From Calliopsis andreniformis (taxonomy: Eukaryota > Arthropoda > Insecta > Hymenoptera > Andrenidae): a stretch of 64,000 nt of DNA. The notes below the pieces were generated by a model, which saw nothing but the letters and a program-made list of their open reading frames with translations, was not told the origin of the DNA and did not search any database. Shown here one piece after another: positions 23,501 through 37,300 of the stretch (position 1 is the first letter of the stretch; each line of letters starts with the position of its first letter). The translations under genes were made by a program, and so were the position numbers. The DNA is taken from positions 25,562,001 to 25,626,000 of the forward strand of contig NW_027480422.1 of NCBI RefSeq assembly GCF_051401765.1, in the 5' to 3' direction.

Positions 23501-25555
23501 TTTTTCCACGGTATAAAACGAATAATTGCAACCAGTATGAAAGGTATGCTCCTTTCTACGTTCCGGGCAACCTAGGCTTCACCCTAGGGCGTTGCTCCAC
23601 CAGATCGAATAGTTAGGGCCTAAGAAGTCAACGCCAGATTCATAAAATACAATAGAAATACAACAGTTTTTCCATCGTATAACAGGAATAATTGCAAACA
23701 GTGTGAAAGCTATGGTCATTTCTACGTTCCGGCAACCTAGGCTTCAGTCTAGGGCGTGGTTCCCCCAGATCGAATAGTTAGGGCCTAAGAAGCCTAGGCC
23801 AGAGGCATAAAATACAATATAAATACCACAGTTTTTCCATCGTATAACAGGAATAATTGCAACCAGAGTGAAGGTGATGGTCATTTCTCAGTTCCGGGCA
23901 ACCTAGGCTTCACTATCGAGCGTTGCGCCACCAGATCGAATAGCTAGGACCTTAGAAGTCAACGCCAGAAGCACAAAATAAAATAAAAATACAACAGTTA
24001 TTACATCGTATAACAGGAATAATTACCACCAGTGTGAAAGTAATGGGCATTTCTACGTTCCGTGCAACCTAGGCTTCACTCTAGGGCGTTGGTCCACCAG
24101 GCCGAATAGTTAGGGCCTTAGAAAACAGCTCCAGACGCATAAAATACAATATAAATACAACAGTCTTTCCACGGTATAAAACGAATAATTGCAACCAGTA
24201 TGAAAGTTACGGTCATTTCTACGTTCCGGGCAACCTGGGCTTCACCCTAGGGTGTTGCTCCACCAGATCGAATAGTTAGGGCCTAAGAAGTCAACGTCAG
24301 AAGCATAAAATACAATACAAATGCAACAGTTTTTCCATCGTATAGCAGGAATAATTGCAACCAGTGTGAAAGATATGGTCATTTCTACTATACGGGCAAC
24401 CTAGTCTTCACGCTAGAGCGTCGTTCCACCAGATCGAATAGTTAGGGCCTAAGAAGTCTACGCCAGAAGCGTAAAATACAATACAAATACAACAGTTTTT
24501 CAATCTTATAACAGGAATAATTGCAAACAGTGTGAAAGATATGGTCATTTCTACGTTGCGAGCATCCTAGGCTTCACTCTAGGGCATTGCTCCACCACAT
24601 CGAATAGCTACGGCGTTAGAAGTCAACGCCATAACTATAAAAAACAATATACATACAACAGTTTTTCCACTGTATAAAATGAATAATTGCAAACAGTGTG
24701 GAGGTAATGGTCATTTCTACCTTCCGGGCAACCTAGGCTTCACCCTAGGGCGTTTCTCCACTACATCGTATAGCTACTGCCTAAGAAGTCAACGTCTGAA
24801 GCATAAAATAAAATATAAATACAACAGTTTTTCCATCGTATAAAACGTATAATTGCAACCAGTATGAATGTTATGGTCATTCCTACGTTCCGGGCAACCT
24901 AGGCTTCACTCTAGGGCGTTGGTCCACCAGATCCAATAGCTAGGGCCTAAGAAGTCAACGCCAGGAGCACCAAATACAAAATAAATACAACAGCTTTTCC
25001 ATCGTATAAAACGAATAATTGCAACAAGTATGAAAGCTATGGTCATTTATACGTTCCGGGCAACCTAGGCTTCACTCTAGGGCGTTGCTCAACCACATCG
25101 AATAGCTACGGCCCTAGAAGACAACGCCATAACTATAAAATACAATATAAATACAACAGTCTTCCCATCGTATAAAACGAATAATTGCAACCAGTCTGAT
25201 AGTTATGGTCATTTCTACGTTCCGGGGAATCTAGGCTTCTCTCTAGGGCGTTGCTCCACCAGATAGAATAGTTAGGGCCCAGGCAGTCAACGCCAGAAGC
25301 ATAAAAAACAATATAAATACAACAGTTTTTCCCGTGTATAACAGGAATAATTGCAACCAGTGTGAAAGGTATGGTCATATCTACGTTCCGGGCAACCTAG
25401 GGTTCACCCTAGGGCGTTGCTCCACCAGATCAAATAGTTAGGGCCTAAGAAGTCAAAGCCAGAAGCATAAAATACAATAGAAATACAACAGTTTTTCCAT
25501 CGTATAACAGGAATAATTACAACCAGTGTGAAGGATATGGTCATTTCTACGATAC
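20577..25555 (+). repeat. 15-monomer HOR, two full units (copy 2)
   Basis: Counterpart of 6877-11855. Both share the one-base loss (near 23731). The patch at 23820-23897 keeps the form seen in the first unit (7620-7720), so this copy preserves the older state there. Confidence 0.88.
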
Positions 25556-26410
25556 GGGCAACCTAGGCTTCACTCTAGGGCGTTGCTCCACCAGATAGAA
25601 TAGTTAGGGCCCAGGCAGTCAACGCCAGAAGCATAAAAAACAATATAAATACAACAGTTTTTCCCGTGTATAACAGGAATAATTGCAACCAGTGTGAATG
25701 GTATGGTCATTTCTACGTTCCGGGCAACCTAGGCTTCACTCTAGGGCATTGCTCCACCACATCGAATAGCTACGGCCTTAGAAGTCAACGCCAGAAGCAC
25801 AAAATAAAATAAAAATACAACAGTTATTCCATCGTATAACAGGAATAATTACCACCAGTGTGATTGTAATGGGCATTTCTACGTTCCGTGCAACCTAGGC
25901 TTCACTCTAGGGCGTTGGTCCACCAGGCCGAATAGTTAGGGCCTTAGAAAACAACTCCAGACGCATAAAATACAATACAAATACAACAGTTCTTCCATCG
26001 TATAACAGGAATAATTGCAATCAGTGTGAAAGATATGGTCATTTCTACGATACGGGCAACCTAGGCTTCACGCTAGAGCGTCGTTCCACCAGATCGAATA
26101 GTTAGGGCCTAAGAAGTCTACGCCAGAAGCATAAAATACAATACAAATACAACAGTTTTTCAATCTTATAACAGGAATAATTGCAAACAGTGTGAAAGAT
26201 ATGGTCATTTCTACGTTGCGAGCATCCTAGGCTTCACTCTAGGGCATTGATCCACCACATCGAATAGCTACGGCCTTAGAAGTCAACGCCATAACTATAA
26301 AAAACAATATAAATACAACAGTTTTACCACTGTATAAAATGAATAATTGCAAACAGTGTGGAGGTAATGGTCATTTCTACCTTCCGGGCAACCTAGGCTT
26401 CACTCTAGGG
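25556..26410 (+). repeat. Truncated third 15-monomer unit (copy 2), shortened by four more monomers
   Basis: This stretch follows copy 1 from 11856 to about 12710. It then joins directly to sequence equivalent to 13375 (cgtcgttccacctcatcg). Copy 1 bases of about 12711-13374 (664 bp, four monomers) have no counterpart here. The junction falls within conserved ttcactctagggcgt, as expected for in-register exchange. Confidence 0.85.
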
Positions 26411-26746
26411 CGTCGTTCCACCTCATCGAATAGCTGCGGCCTTAGAAGTCAACGCCAGAAGCATAAAATGCCATATAAATACAACAGTTCTTCCACTGTA
26501 TAATATGAATAATTGCAAACAGTGTGGAAGTAATGGTCATTTCTACGTACCGGGCAACCTAGGCTTCACACTAGGGCGTTGCTCAACCACATGGGATAGC
26601 TACGTCCCTAGAAGACAACGCCATAACTATAAAATACAATATAAATACAACAGTCTATCCATCGTATAAAACGAATAATTGCAACCAGTCTGATAGTTAT
26701 GGTCATTTCCACGTTCCGGGCAACCTAGGCTTCACTCTAGGGCGTT

Positions 26747-28240
26747 GCTCCTCCAGATAGAATAGTTAGGGCCCAGGAAGTCAACGCTAGAAGCATAAAA
26801 TACAATATAAATACAACAGTTTTTCCCTTGTATAACAGGAATAATTGCAACCAGTGTGAAAGGTATGGTCATTTCTACGTTCCGGACAACCTAGGTTTCA
26901 CCCTAGGGCGTTGCTCCACCAGATCGAATAGTTAGGACCTAAGAAGTCAACGCCAGAAGCATAAAATACAATAGAAATACAACAGTTTTTCCATCGTATA
27001 ACAGGAATAATTGCAAACAGTGTGATAGATATGGACATTTCTACGATACGGGCAACCTAGGCTTCACTCTAGGGCGTCGATCCACCAGATGGAATAGCTA
27101 CGGCCTTAGAAGTCAACGCCAGAAGCATAAAATGCCATATAAATACAACAGTTGTTCCACTGCATAATATGAATAATTGCAAACAGTGTGGAAGTAATGG
27201 TCATTTCTACGTACCGGGCAACCTAGGCTTCACTCTAGGGCGTTGCTCCTCCAGATAGAATAGTTAGGGCCCAGGAAGTCAACGCTAGAAGCATAAAATA
27301 CAATATAAATACAACAGTTTTTCCCTTGTATAACAGGAATAATTGCAACCAGTGTGAAAGGTATGGTCATTTCTACGTTCCGGACAACCTAGGTTTCACC
27401 CTAGGGCGTTGCTCCACCAGATCGAATAGTTAGGGCCCAAGAACTCAACGCCAGAAGCATAAAATACAATAGAAATACAACAGTTTTTCCATCGTATAAC
27501 AGGAATAATTGCAAACAGTGTGATAGATATGGACATTTCTACGATACGGGCAACCTAGCCTTCACTCTCGGGCGTCGATCCACCAGATGGAATAGCTACG
27601 GCCTTATAAGTCAACGGCAGAAGCATAAAATGCCATATAAATACAACAGTTGTTCCACTGCATAATATGAATAATTGCAAACAGTGTGGAAGTAATGGTC
27701 ATTTCTACGTACCGGGCAACCTAGGCTTCACTCTAGGGCGTTGCTCCTCCAGATAGAATAGTTAGGGCCCAGGAAGTCAACGCTAGAAGCATAAAATACA
27801 ATATAAATACAACAGTTTTTCCCTTGTATAACAGGAATAATTGCAACCAGTGTGAAAGGTATGGTCATTTCTACGTTCCGGACAACCTAGGTTTCACCCT
27901 AGGGCGTTGCTCCACCAGATCGAATAGTTAGGGCCCAAGAACTCAACGCCAGAAGCATAAAATACAATAGAAATACAACAGTTTTTCCATCGTATAACAG
28001 GAATAATTGCAAACAGTGTGATAGATATGGACATTTCTACGATACGGGCAACCTAGGCTTCACTCTCGGGCGTCGATCCACCAGATGGAATAGCTACGGC
28101 CTTATAAGTCAACGCCAGAAGCATAAAATGCCATATAAATACAACAGTTGTTCCACTGCATAATATGAATAATTGCAAACAGTGTGGAAGTAATGGTCAT
28201 TTCTACGTACCGGGCAACCTAGGCTTCACACTAGGGCGTT
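26747..28240 (+). repeat. 3-monomer HOR, three 498-bp units (copy 2)
   Basis: Three exact 498-bp units (1494 bp) compare with five in copy 1. The first and last units match the first and last of copy 1, so the difference lies in the middle units. Confidence 0.93.
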
Positions 28241-28728
28241 GCTCAACCACATGGGATATGCTACGTCCCTAGAAGGCAACGCCATAACTATAAAATACAA
28301 TATAAATACAACAGTCTATCCATCGTATAGAACGAATAATTGCAACCAGTCTGATAGTTATGGTCATTTCTACGTTCCGGGCAACCTAGGCTTCACCCAA
28401 GGGCGTTGCTCCACCAGATCGAATAGTTAGGGCCTAAGAAGTCAATGCCAGAAGCATAAAACACGATATATGTACAACAGTTTTTCCATCGCATAAAATG
28501 AGTAATTGCAACCAGTGTGAAAGGTATGGTCATTTCTACGTTCCGGGCAACCTAGGCTTCACTCTAGGGCGTTGCTCCACCACATCGAATAGCTGCGGCC
28601 TTAGAAGCCAACGCGAGAAGCATAAAATACAATATAAATACAACAGTTTTTCAATCGTATAACAGGAATAATTGCAAACAGTGTTAAAGATATGGTCATT
28701 TCTACGTTGCGGGAATCCTAGGCTTCAC

Positions 28729-29334
28729 TCTAGAGCATTGCTCCACCACATCGAATAGCTACGGCCTTAGAAGTCAACGCCTGAAGCATAAAATATAATA
28801 AAAGGACAACAGTTTTTCCATCGTATAACAGGAATAATTGCAACCAGTGTGAAAGACATGGTCATTTCTACGTTCCGGGCAACCTAGGCTTCACTCTAGG
28901 GCGTTGCTCCACCACTTCGAATAGCTACGGCCTTCGGAGTCAACGCCAGCGGCATAAAATACAAAATAAATACAACAGTATTTGCATCGCATAACAAGAA
29001 TAATTGCAACCAGTGTGAAAGTGATGGTCATTTCTACATTCCGGGCAACCTAGGCTACACTCTAGGGCGTTGCTCCACCAGATCGAATCGCTAGGGCCTA
29101 AGAAGTCAACGCCAGAAGCATAAAATACAATAGAAATACAACAGTTTTTCCATCGTATAACAGGAATAATTGCAAACAGTGTGATACATATGGACATTTC
29201 TACGATACGGGCAACCTAGGCTTCACTCTAGGGCGTCGATCCACCAGATGGAATAGCTACGGCCTTAGAAGTCAACGCCAGAAGCATAAAATGCCATATA
29301 AATACAACAGTTGTTCCACTGCATAATATGAATA
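28729..29334 (+). repeat. Satellite following the duplication
   Basis: About four monomers. They include a distinctive shortened-T subtype (aaaatataataaaaggac near 28790) that recurs near 30950, 33280 and 36590. No gene. Confidence 0.8.
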
Positions 29335-32300
29335 ATTGCAACCAGAGTGAAAGATATGGTCATTTCTACGATACGGGCAACCTAGGCTGCACTCTAGGGC
29401 GTCGTTCCACCACATCGAATAGCTGCGGCCTTAGAAGTCAACGCCAGAAGCATAAAATGCCATATAAATACAACAGTTCTTCCACTGTATAATATGAATA
29501 ATTGCAAACAGTGTGGAAGTAATGGTCATTTCTACGTACCGGGCAACCTAGGCTTCACACTAGGGCGTTGCTCAACCACATGGGATAGCTACGTCCCTAG
29601 AAGACAACGCCATAACTATAAAATACAATATAAATACAACAGTCTATCCATCGTATAAAACGAATAATTGCAACCAGTCTGATAGTTATGGTCATTTCTA
29701 CGTTCCGGGCAACCTAGGCTTCACTCTAGGGCGTTGCTCCTCCAGATAGAATAGTTAGGGCCCAGGAAGTCAACGCTAGAAGCATAAAATACAATATAAA
29801 TACAACAGTTTTTCCCTTGTATAACAGGAATAATTGCAACCAGTGTGAAAGGTATGGTCATTTCTACGTTCCGGACAACCTAGGTTTCACACTAGGGCGT
29901 TGCTCCACCAGATCGAATAGTTAGGGCCTAAGAAGTCAACGCCAGAAGCATAAAATACAATAGAAATACAACAGTTTTTCCATCGTATAACAGGAATAAT
30001 TGCAAACAGTGTGATAGATATGGACATTTCTACGATACGGGCAACCTAGGCTTCACTCTAGGGCGTCGATCCACCAGATGGAATAGCTACGGCCTTAGAA
30101 GTCAACGCCAGAAGCATAAAATGCCATATAAATACAACAGTTGTTCCACTGCATAATATGAATAATTGCAAACAGTGTGGAAGTAATGGTCATTTCTACG
30201 TACCGGGCAACCTAGGCTTCACTCTAGGGCGTTGCTCCTCCAGATAGAATAGTTAGGGCCCAGGAAGTCAACGCTAGAAGCATAAAATACAATATAAATA
30301 CAACAGTTTTTCCCTTGTATAACAGGAATAATTGCAACCAGTGTGAAAGGTATGGTCATTTCTACGTTCCGGACAACCTAGGTTTCACCCTAGGGCGTTG
30401 CTCCACCAGATCGAATAGTTAGGGCCTAAGAAGTCTTCGCCAGAAGCATAAAATACAATAGAAATACAACAGTTTTTCCATCGTATAACAGGAATAATTG
30501 CAAACAGTGTGATAGATATGGACATTTCTACGATACGGGCAACCTAGGCTTCACTCTAGGACGTCGATCCACCAGATGGAATAGCTACGGCCTTAGAAGT
30601 CAACGCCAGAAGCATAAAATGCCGTATAAATACAACAGTTGTTCAACTGCATAATATGAATAATTGCAACCAGTGTGAAAGGTATGGTCATTTCTACGTT
30701 CGGGCAACCTAGGCTTCACTCTAGGGCGTTGCTCCACCACATCGAATAGCTGCGGCCTTAGAAGCCAACGCCAGAAGCATAAAATACAATATAAACACAA
30801 CAGTTTTTCAATCGTATAACAGGAATAATTGCAAACAGTGTTAAAGGTATGGTCACTTCTACGTTGCGGGAATCCTAGGCTTCACTCTAGGGCATTGCTC
30901 CACCACATCGAATAGCTACGGCCTTAGAAGTCAACGCCTGAAGCATAAAATATAATAAAAGGACAACAGTTTTTCCATCGTATAACAGGAATAATTGCAA
31001 CCAGTGTGAAAGACATGGTCATTTCTACGTTCCGGGCAACCTAGGCTTCACTCTAGGGCGTTGCTCCACCACTTCGAATAGCTACGGCCTTAGGAGTCAA
31101 CGCCAGCGGCATAAAATACAAAATAAATACAACAGTTTTTGCATCGCATAACAAGAATAATTGCAACCAGTGTGAAAGTGATGGTCATTTCTACATTCCG
31201 GGCAACCTAGGCTACACTCTAGGGCGTTGCTCCACCAGATCGAATCGCTAGGGGCTAAGAAGTCAACGCCAGAAGCATAAAATACAATATAAATACAACA
31301 GTTTTTCCCTTGTATAACAGAAATAATTGCAAACCAGTGTGAAAGCTATGGTCATTTCTACGTTCCGAGCAACGTAGGTTTCGCTTTATGGCGTAGCTCC
31401 ACCACATCGAATAGTTAGGGCCTTAGTAGTCAATGCCAGAAGCATAAAATACAATATAAATACAACAGTTTTTCCATTGTATAAAATGAATAATTGCAAA
31501 CAGTGAGGAAGTAATGGTCCCTTCTACGTTCCGTGCAACCTAGGCTTCACTCTAGAGCGTTGGTCCACCAGGCCGAATAGTTAGGGCCTTAAAAAACAAC
31601 TCCAGACGCATAAAATACAATATAAATACAACAGCTTTGCCATCGTATAACAGGAATAATTGCAACCAGTGTGAAAGATGTGGTCATTTCTACGATACGG
31701 GCAACCTAGGCTGCACTCTAGGGCGTCGTTCCACCACATCGAACAGATGCGGCCTTAGAAGTCAACGCCAGGAGCATAAAATGCCATATAAATACAACAG
31801 TTGTTCCACTGTATAATATGAATAATTGCAAACAGTGTGGAAGTAATGGTCATTTCTACGTACCGGGCAACCTAGGCTTCACACTAGGGCGTTCCTCAAC
31901 CACATCGGATAGCTACGGCGCTAGAAGACAACGCCATAACTATAAAATACAATATAAATACAACAGTCTATCCATCGTATAAAACGAATAATTCCAACCA
32001 GTCTGATAGTTATGGTCATTTCTACGTTCCGGGCAACCTAGGCTTCACTCTAGGGCGTTGCTCCTCCAGATAGAATAGTTAGGGCCCAGGAAGTCAACGC
32101 TAGAAGCATAAAATACAATATAAATACAACAGTTTTTCCCTTGTATAACAGGAATAATTGCAACCAGTGTGAAAGGTATGGTCATTTCTACGTTCCGGAC
32201 AACCTAGGTTTCACACTAGGGCGTTGCTCCACCAGATCGAATAGTTAGGGCCTAAGAAGTCAACGCCAGAAGCATAAAATACAATAGAAATACAACAGTT

Positions 32301-34380
32301 TTTCCATCGTATAACAGGAATAATTGCAAACAGTGTGATAGATATGGACATTTCTACGATACGGGCAACCTAGGCTTCACTCTAGGGCGTCGATCCACCA
32401 GATGGAATAGCTACGGCCTTAGAAGTCAACGCCAGAAGCATAAAATGCCATATAAATACAACAGTTGTTCCACTGCATAATATGAATAATTGCAAACAGT
32501 GTGGAAGTAATGGTCATTTCTACGTACCGGGCAACCTAGGCTTCACTCTAGGGCGTTGCTCCTCCAGATAGAATAGTTAGGGCCCAGGAAGTCAACGCTA
32601 GAAGCATAAAATACAATATAAATACAACAGTTTTTCCCTTGTATAACAGGAATAATTGCAACCAGTGTGAAAGGTATGGTCATTTCTACGTTCCGGACAA
32701 CCTAGGTTTCACCCTAGGGCGTTGCTCCACCAGATCGAATAGTTAGGGCCTAAGAAGTCAACGCCAGAAGCATAAAATACAATAGAAATACAACAGTTTT
32801 TCCATCGTATAACAGGAATAATTGCAAACAGTGTGATAGATATGGACATTTCTACGATACGGGCAACCTAGGCTTCACTCTAGGGCGTCGATCCACCAGA
32901 TGGAATAGCTACGGCCTTAGAAGTCAACGCCAGAAGCATAAAATGCCATATAAATACAACAGTTGTTCCACTGCATAATATGAATAATTGCAACCAGTGT
33001 GAAAGGTATGGTCATTTCTACGTTCGGGCAACCTAGGCTTCACTCTAGGGCGTTGCTCCACCACATCGAATAGCTGCGGCCTTAGAAGCCAACGCCAGAA
33101 GCATAAAATACAATATAAATACAACAGTTTTTCAATCGTATAACAGGAATAATTGCAAACAGTGTTAAAGGTATGGTTATTTCTACGTTGCGTGAATCCT
33201 AGGTTTCACTCTAGGGCATTGCTCCACCACATCGAATAGCTACGGCCTTAGAAGTCAACGCCTGAAGCATAAAATATAATAAAAGGACAACAGTTTTTCC
33301 ATCGTATAACAGGAATAATTGCAACCAGTGTGAAAGACATGGTCATTTCTACGTTCCGGGCAACCTAGGCTTCACTCTAGGGCGTTGCTCCACCACTTCG
33401 AATAGCTACGGCCTTAGGAGTCAACGCCAGCGGCATAAAATACAAAATAAATACAACAGTTTTTGCATCGCATAACAAGAATAATTGCAACCAGTGTGAA
33501 AGTGATGGTCATTTCTACATTCCGGGCAACCTAGGCTACACTCTAGGGCGTTGCTCCACCAGATCGAATCGCTAGGGGCTAAGAAGTCAACGCCAGAAGC
33601 ATAAAATACAATATAAATACAACAGTTTTTCCCTTGTATAACAGAAATAATTGCAAACCAGTGTGAAAGCTATGGTCATTTCTACGTTCCGAGCAACGTA
33701 GGTTTCGCTTTATGGCGTAGCTCCACCACATCGAATAGTTAGGGCCTTAGTAGTCAATGCCAGAAGCATAAAATACAATATAAATACAACAGTTTTTCCA
33801 TTGTATAAAATGAATAATTGCAAACAGTGAGGAAGTAATGGTCCCTTCTACGTTCCGTGCAACCTAGGCTTCACTCTAGGGCGTTGGTCCACCAGGCCGA
33901 ATAGTTAGGGCCTTAAAAAACAACTCCAGACGCATAAAATACAATATAAATACAACAGCTTTGCCATCGTATAACAGGAATAATTGCAACCAGTGTGAAA
34001 GATGTGGTCATTTCTACGATACGGGCAACCTAGGCTGCACTCTAGGGCGTCGTTCCACCACATCGAACAGATGCGGCCTTAGAAGTCAACGCCAGGAGCA
34101 TAAAATGCCATATAAATACAACAGTTGTTCCACTGTATAATATGAATAATTGCAAACAGTGTGGAAGTAATGGTCATTTCTACGTACCGGGCAACCTAGG
34201 CTTCACACTAGGGCGTTCCTCAACCACATCGGATAGCTACGGCGCTAGAAGACAACGCCATAACTATAAAATACAATATAAATACAACAGTCTATCCATC
34301 GTATAAAACGAATAATTCCAACCAGTCTGATAGTTATGGTCATTTCTACGTTCCGGGCAACCTAGGCTTCACTCTAGGGC
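29335..34380 (+). repeat. 14-monomer HOR, two units plus about 400 bp of a third
   Basis: Offset 2324 = 14 x 166 relates 29335-31658 to 31659-33982, for example gggcgtcgat at 30061 and 32385, and tggtcatttc at 31681 and 34005. The third unit stops near 34380, where gtcgttccaccagatgg replaces the expected sequence. The open frames at 30600-30800 and 32924-33124 (minus) are the same satellite stretch. One-base losses (gttcgggc near 30697 and 33023) and a one-base gain (gcaaaccag near 31330 and 33655) are inherited by both units. Confidence 0.85.
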
Positions 34381-37300
34381 GTCGTTCCACCAGATGGAAT
34401 AGCTACGGCCTTAGAAGTCAACGCCATAACTATAAAAAACAGTATAAATACAACAGTTTTTCCATTGTATAAAATGGATAATTGCAAACAGTGTGGAGGT
34501 AATGGTCATTTCTACTTTCCGGGCAACCTAGGCTTCACTCTAGGGCGTTTCTCCACCACATCGAATAGCTACGGCCTTAGAAGTCAACGTCTGAAGCATA
34601 AAATACAATATAAATACAACAGTTTTTCCCTTGTATAACAGGAATAATTGCAACCATTGTGAAAGCTATGGTCATTTCTACGTTCCGGGCAACCTAGGCT
34701 TCACTCTAGGGCGTTGCTCCACCACATCGAATAGCTGCTGCCTTAGAAGTCAACGCCAGAAGCATAAAATACAATATAAATACAACACTTTTTCCATCGT
34801 ATAGCAGGAATAATTGCAACCAGTGTGAAAGTGATGGTCATTTCTACGTTCCGGGCAACCTAGGCTTCAGTCTAGGGCGTGGTTCCCCCAGATCGAATAG
34901 TTAGGGCCTAAGAAGCCTACGCCAGAAGCATAAAATACAATCTAAATACCACAGTTTTTCCATCGTATGACAGGAATAATTGCAACCAGAGTGAAGGTGA
35001 TGGTCATTTCTCAGTTCCGGGCAACCTAGGCTTCACTATCGGGCGTTGCTCCACCAGATCGAATAGCTAGGACCTTAGAAGTCAACGCCAGAAGCACAAA
35101 ACAAAATAAAAATACAACAGTTATTCCATTGTATAACAGGAATAATTGCAACCAGTATGAATGTTATGGTCATTCCTACGTTCCGGGCAACCTAGGCTTC
35201 ACCCTAGGGCGTTGGTCCACCAGATCCAATAGCTAGGGCCGACGAAGTCAACGCCAGGAGCACCAAATACAAAATAAATACAACAGCTATTCCTTCGTAT
35301 AAAACGAATAATTGCAACAAGTATGAAAGCTATGGTCATTTATACGTTCCGGGCAACCTAGGCTTCACTCTAGGGCGTTGCTCAACCACATCGAATAGCT
35401 ACGGCCCTAGAAGACAACGCCATAAATATAAAATACAATATAAATACAACAGTCTTTCCATCGTATAAAACGAATAATTGCAACCAGTCTGATAGTTATG
35501 GTCACTTCTACGTTCCGGGCAATCTAGGTTTCTCTCTAGGGCGTTGCTCCACCAGATCGAATAGTTAGGGCCTAACAAGTCAACGCCAGAAGCATAAAAT
35601 ACAATATAAATACAACAGCTTTACCATCGTATAACAGGAATAATTGCAACCAGTGTGAAAGGTATGGTCATTTCTACGTTCCGGACAAACTAGGTTTCAC
35701 CCTAGGGCGTTGCTCCACCAGATCGAATAGTTAGGGCCTAAGAAGTCAACGCCAGAAGCATAAAATACAATAGAAATACAACAGTTTTTCCATCGTATAA
35801 CAGGAATAATTGCAAACAGTGTGATAGATATGGACATTTCTACGATACGGGCAAGCTAGGCTTCACTCTAGGGCGTCGATCCACCAGATGGAATAGCTAC
35901 GGCCTTAGAAGTCAACGCCAGAAGCATAAAATGCCATATAAATACAACAGTTGTTCCACTGCATAATATGAATAATTGCAAACAGTGTGGAAGTAATGGT
36001 CATTTCTACGTACCGGGCAACCTAGGCTTCACACTAGGGCGTTGCTCAACCACATGGGATAGCTACGTCCCTAGAAGGCAACGCCATAACTATAAAATAC
36101 AATATAAATACAACAGTCTATCCATCGTATAGAACGAATAATTGCAACCAGTCTGATAGTTATGTTCATTTCTACGTTCCGGGCAACCTAGGCTTCACCC
36201 TAGGGCGTTGCTCCACCAGATCGAATAGTTAGGGCCTAAGAAGTCAATGCCAGAAGCATAAAACACGATATATGTACAACAGTTTTTCCATCGCATAAAA
36301 TGAGTAATTGCAACCAGTGTGAAAGGTATGGTCATTTCTACGTTCGGGCAACCTAGGCTTCACTCTAGGGCGTTGCTCCACCACATCGAATAGCTGCGGC
36401 CTTAGAAGCCAACGCCAGAAGCATAAAATACAATAGAAATACAACAGTTTTTCAATCGTATAACAGGAATAATTGCAAACAGTGTTAAAGATATGGTCAT
36501 TTCTACGTTGCGGGAATCCTAGGCTTCACTCTAGGGCATTGCTCCACCACATCGAATAGCTACGGCCTTAGAAGTCAACGCCTGAAGCATAAAATATAAT
36601 AAAAGGACAACAGTTTTTCCATCGTATAACAGGAATAATTGCAACCAGTGTGAAAGACATGGTCATTTCTACGTTCCGGGCAACCTAGGCTTCACTCTAG
36701 GGCGTTGCTCCACCACTTCGAATAGCTACGGCCTTAGGAGTCAACGCCAGCGGCATAAAATACAAAATAAATACAACAGTTTTTGCATCGCATAACAAGA
36801 ATAATTGCAACCAGTGTGAAAGTGATGGTCATTTCTACATTCCGGGCAACCTAGGCTACACTCTAGGGCGTTGCTCCACCAGATCGAATCGCTAGGGCCT
36901 AAGAAGTCAACGCCAGAAGCATAAAATACAATATAAATACAACAGTTTTTCCCTTGTATAACAGAAATAATTGCAAACCAGTGTGAAAGCTATGGTCATT
37001 TCTACGTTCCGAGCAACGTAGGTTTCGCTTTATGGCGTAGCTCCACCACATCGAATAGTTAGGGCCTTAGTAGTCAATGCCAGAAGCATAAAATACAATA
37101 TAAATACAACAGTTTTTCCATTGTATAAAATGAATAATTGCAAACAGTGAGGAAGTAATGGTCCCTTCTACGTTCCGTGCAACCTAGGCTTCACTCTAGG
37201 GCGTTGCTGCACCAGATCGAATAGTTAGGGCCTAAGAAGTCAACGCCAGAAGCATAAAATACAATATAAATACTACAGCTTTTCCCTTGTATAACAGAAA

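Larger units (their letters stand above)
16689..28728 (+). repeat. Large tandem duplication, copy 2 (12,040 bp)
   Basis: This copy aligns to copy 1 at offset 13,700 up to about 26410. The offset then drops by 664 (four monomers) and by a further 996 (two 498-bp units), reaching 12,040 at 28241 against 16201. Both losses are exact multiples of 166, as expected for unequal exchange in register. After 28728 the sequence (tagagcattg) departs from the start of the unit (tagggcgtgg), which marks the right edge. Confidence 0.9.
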
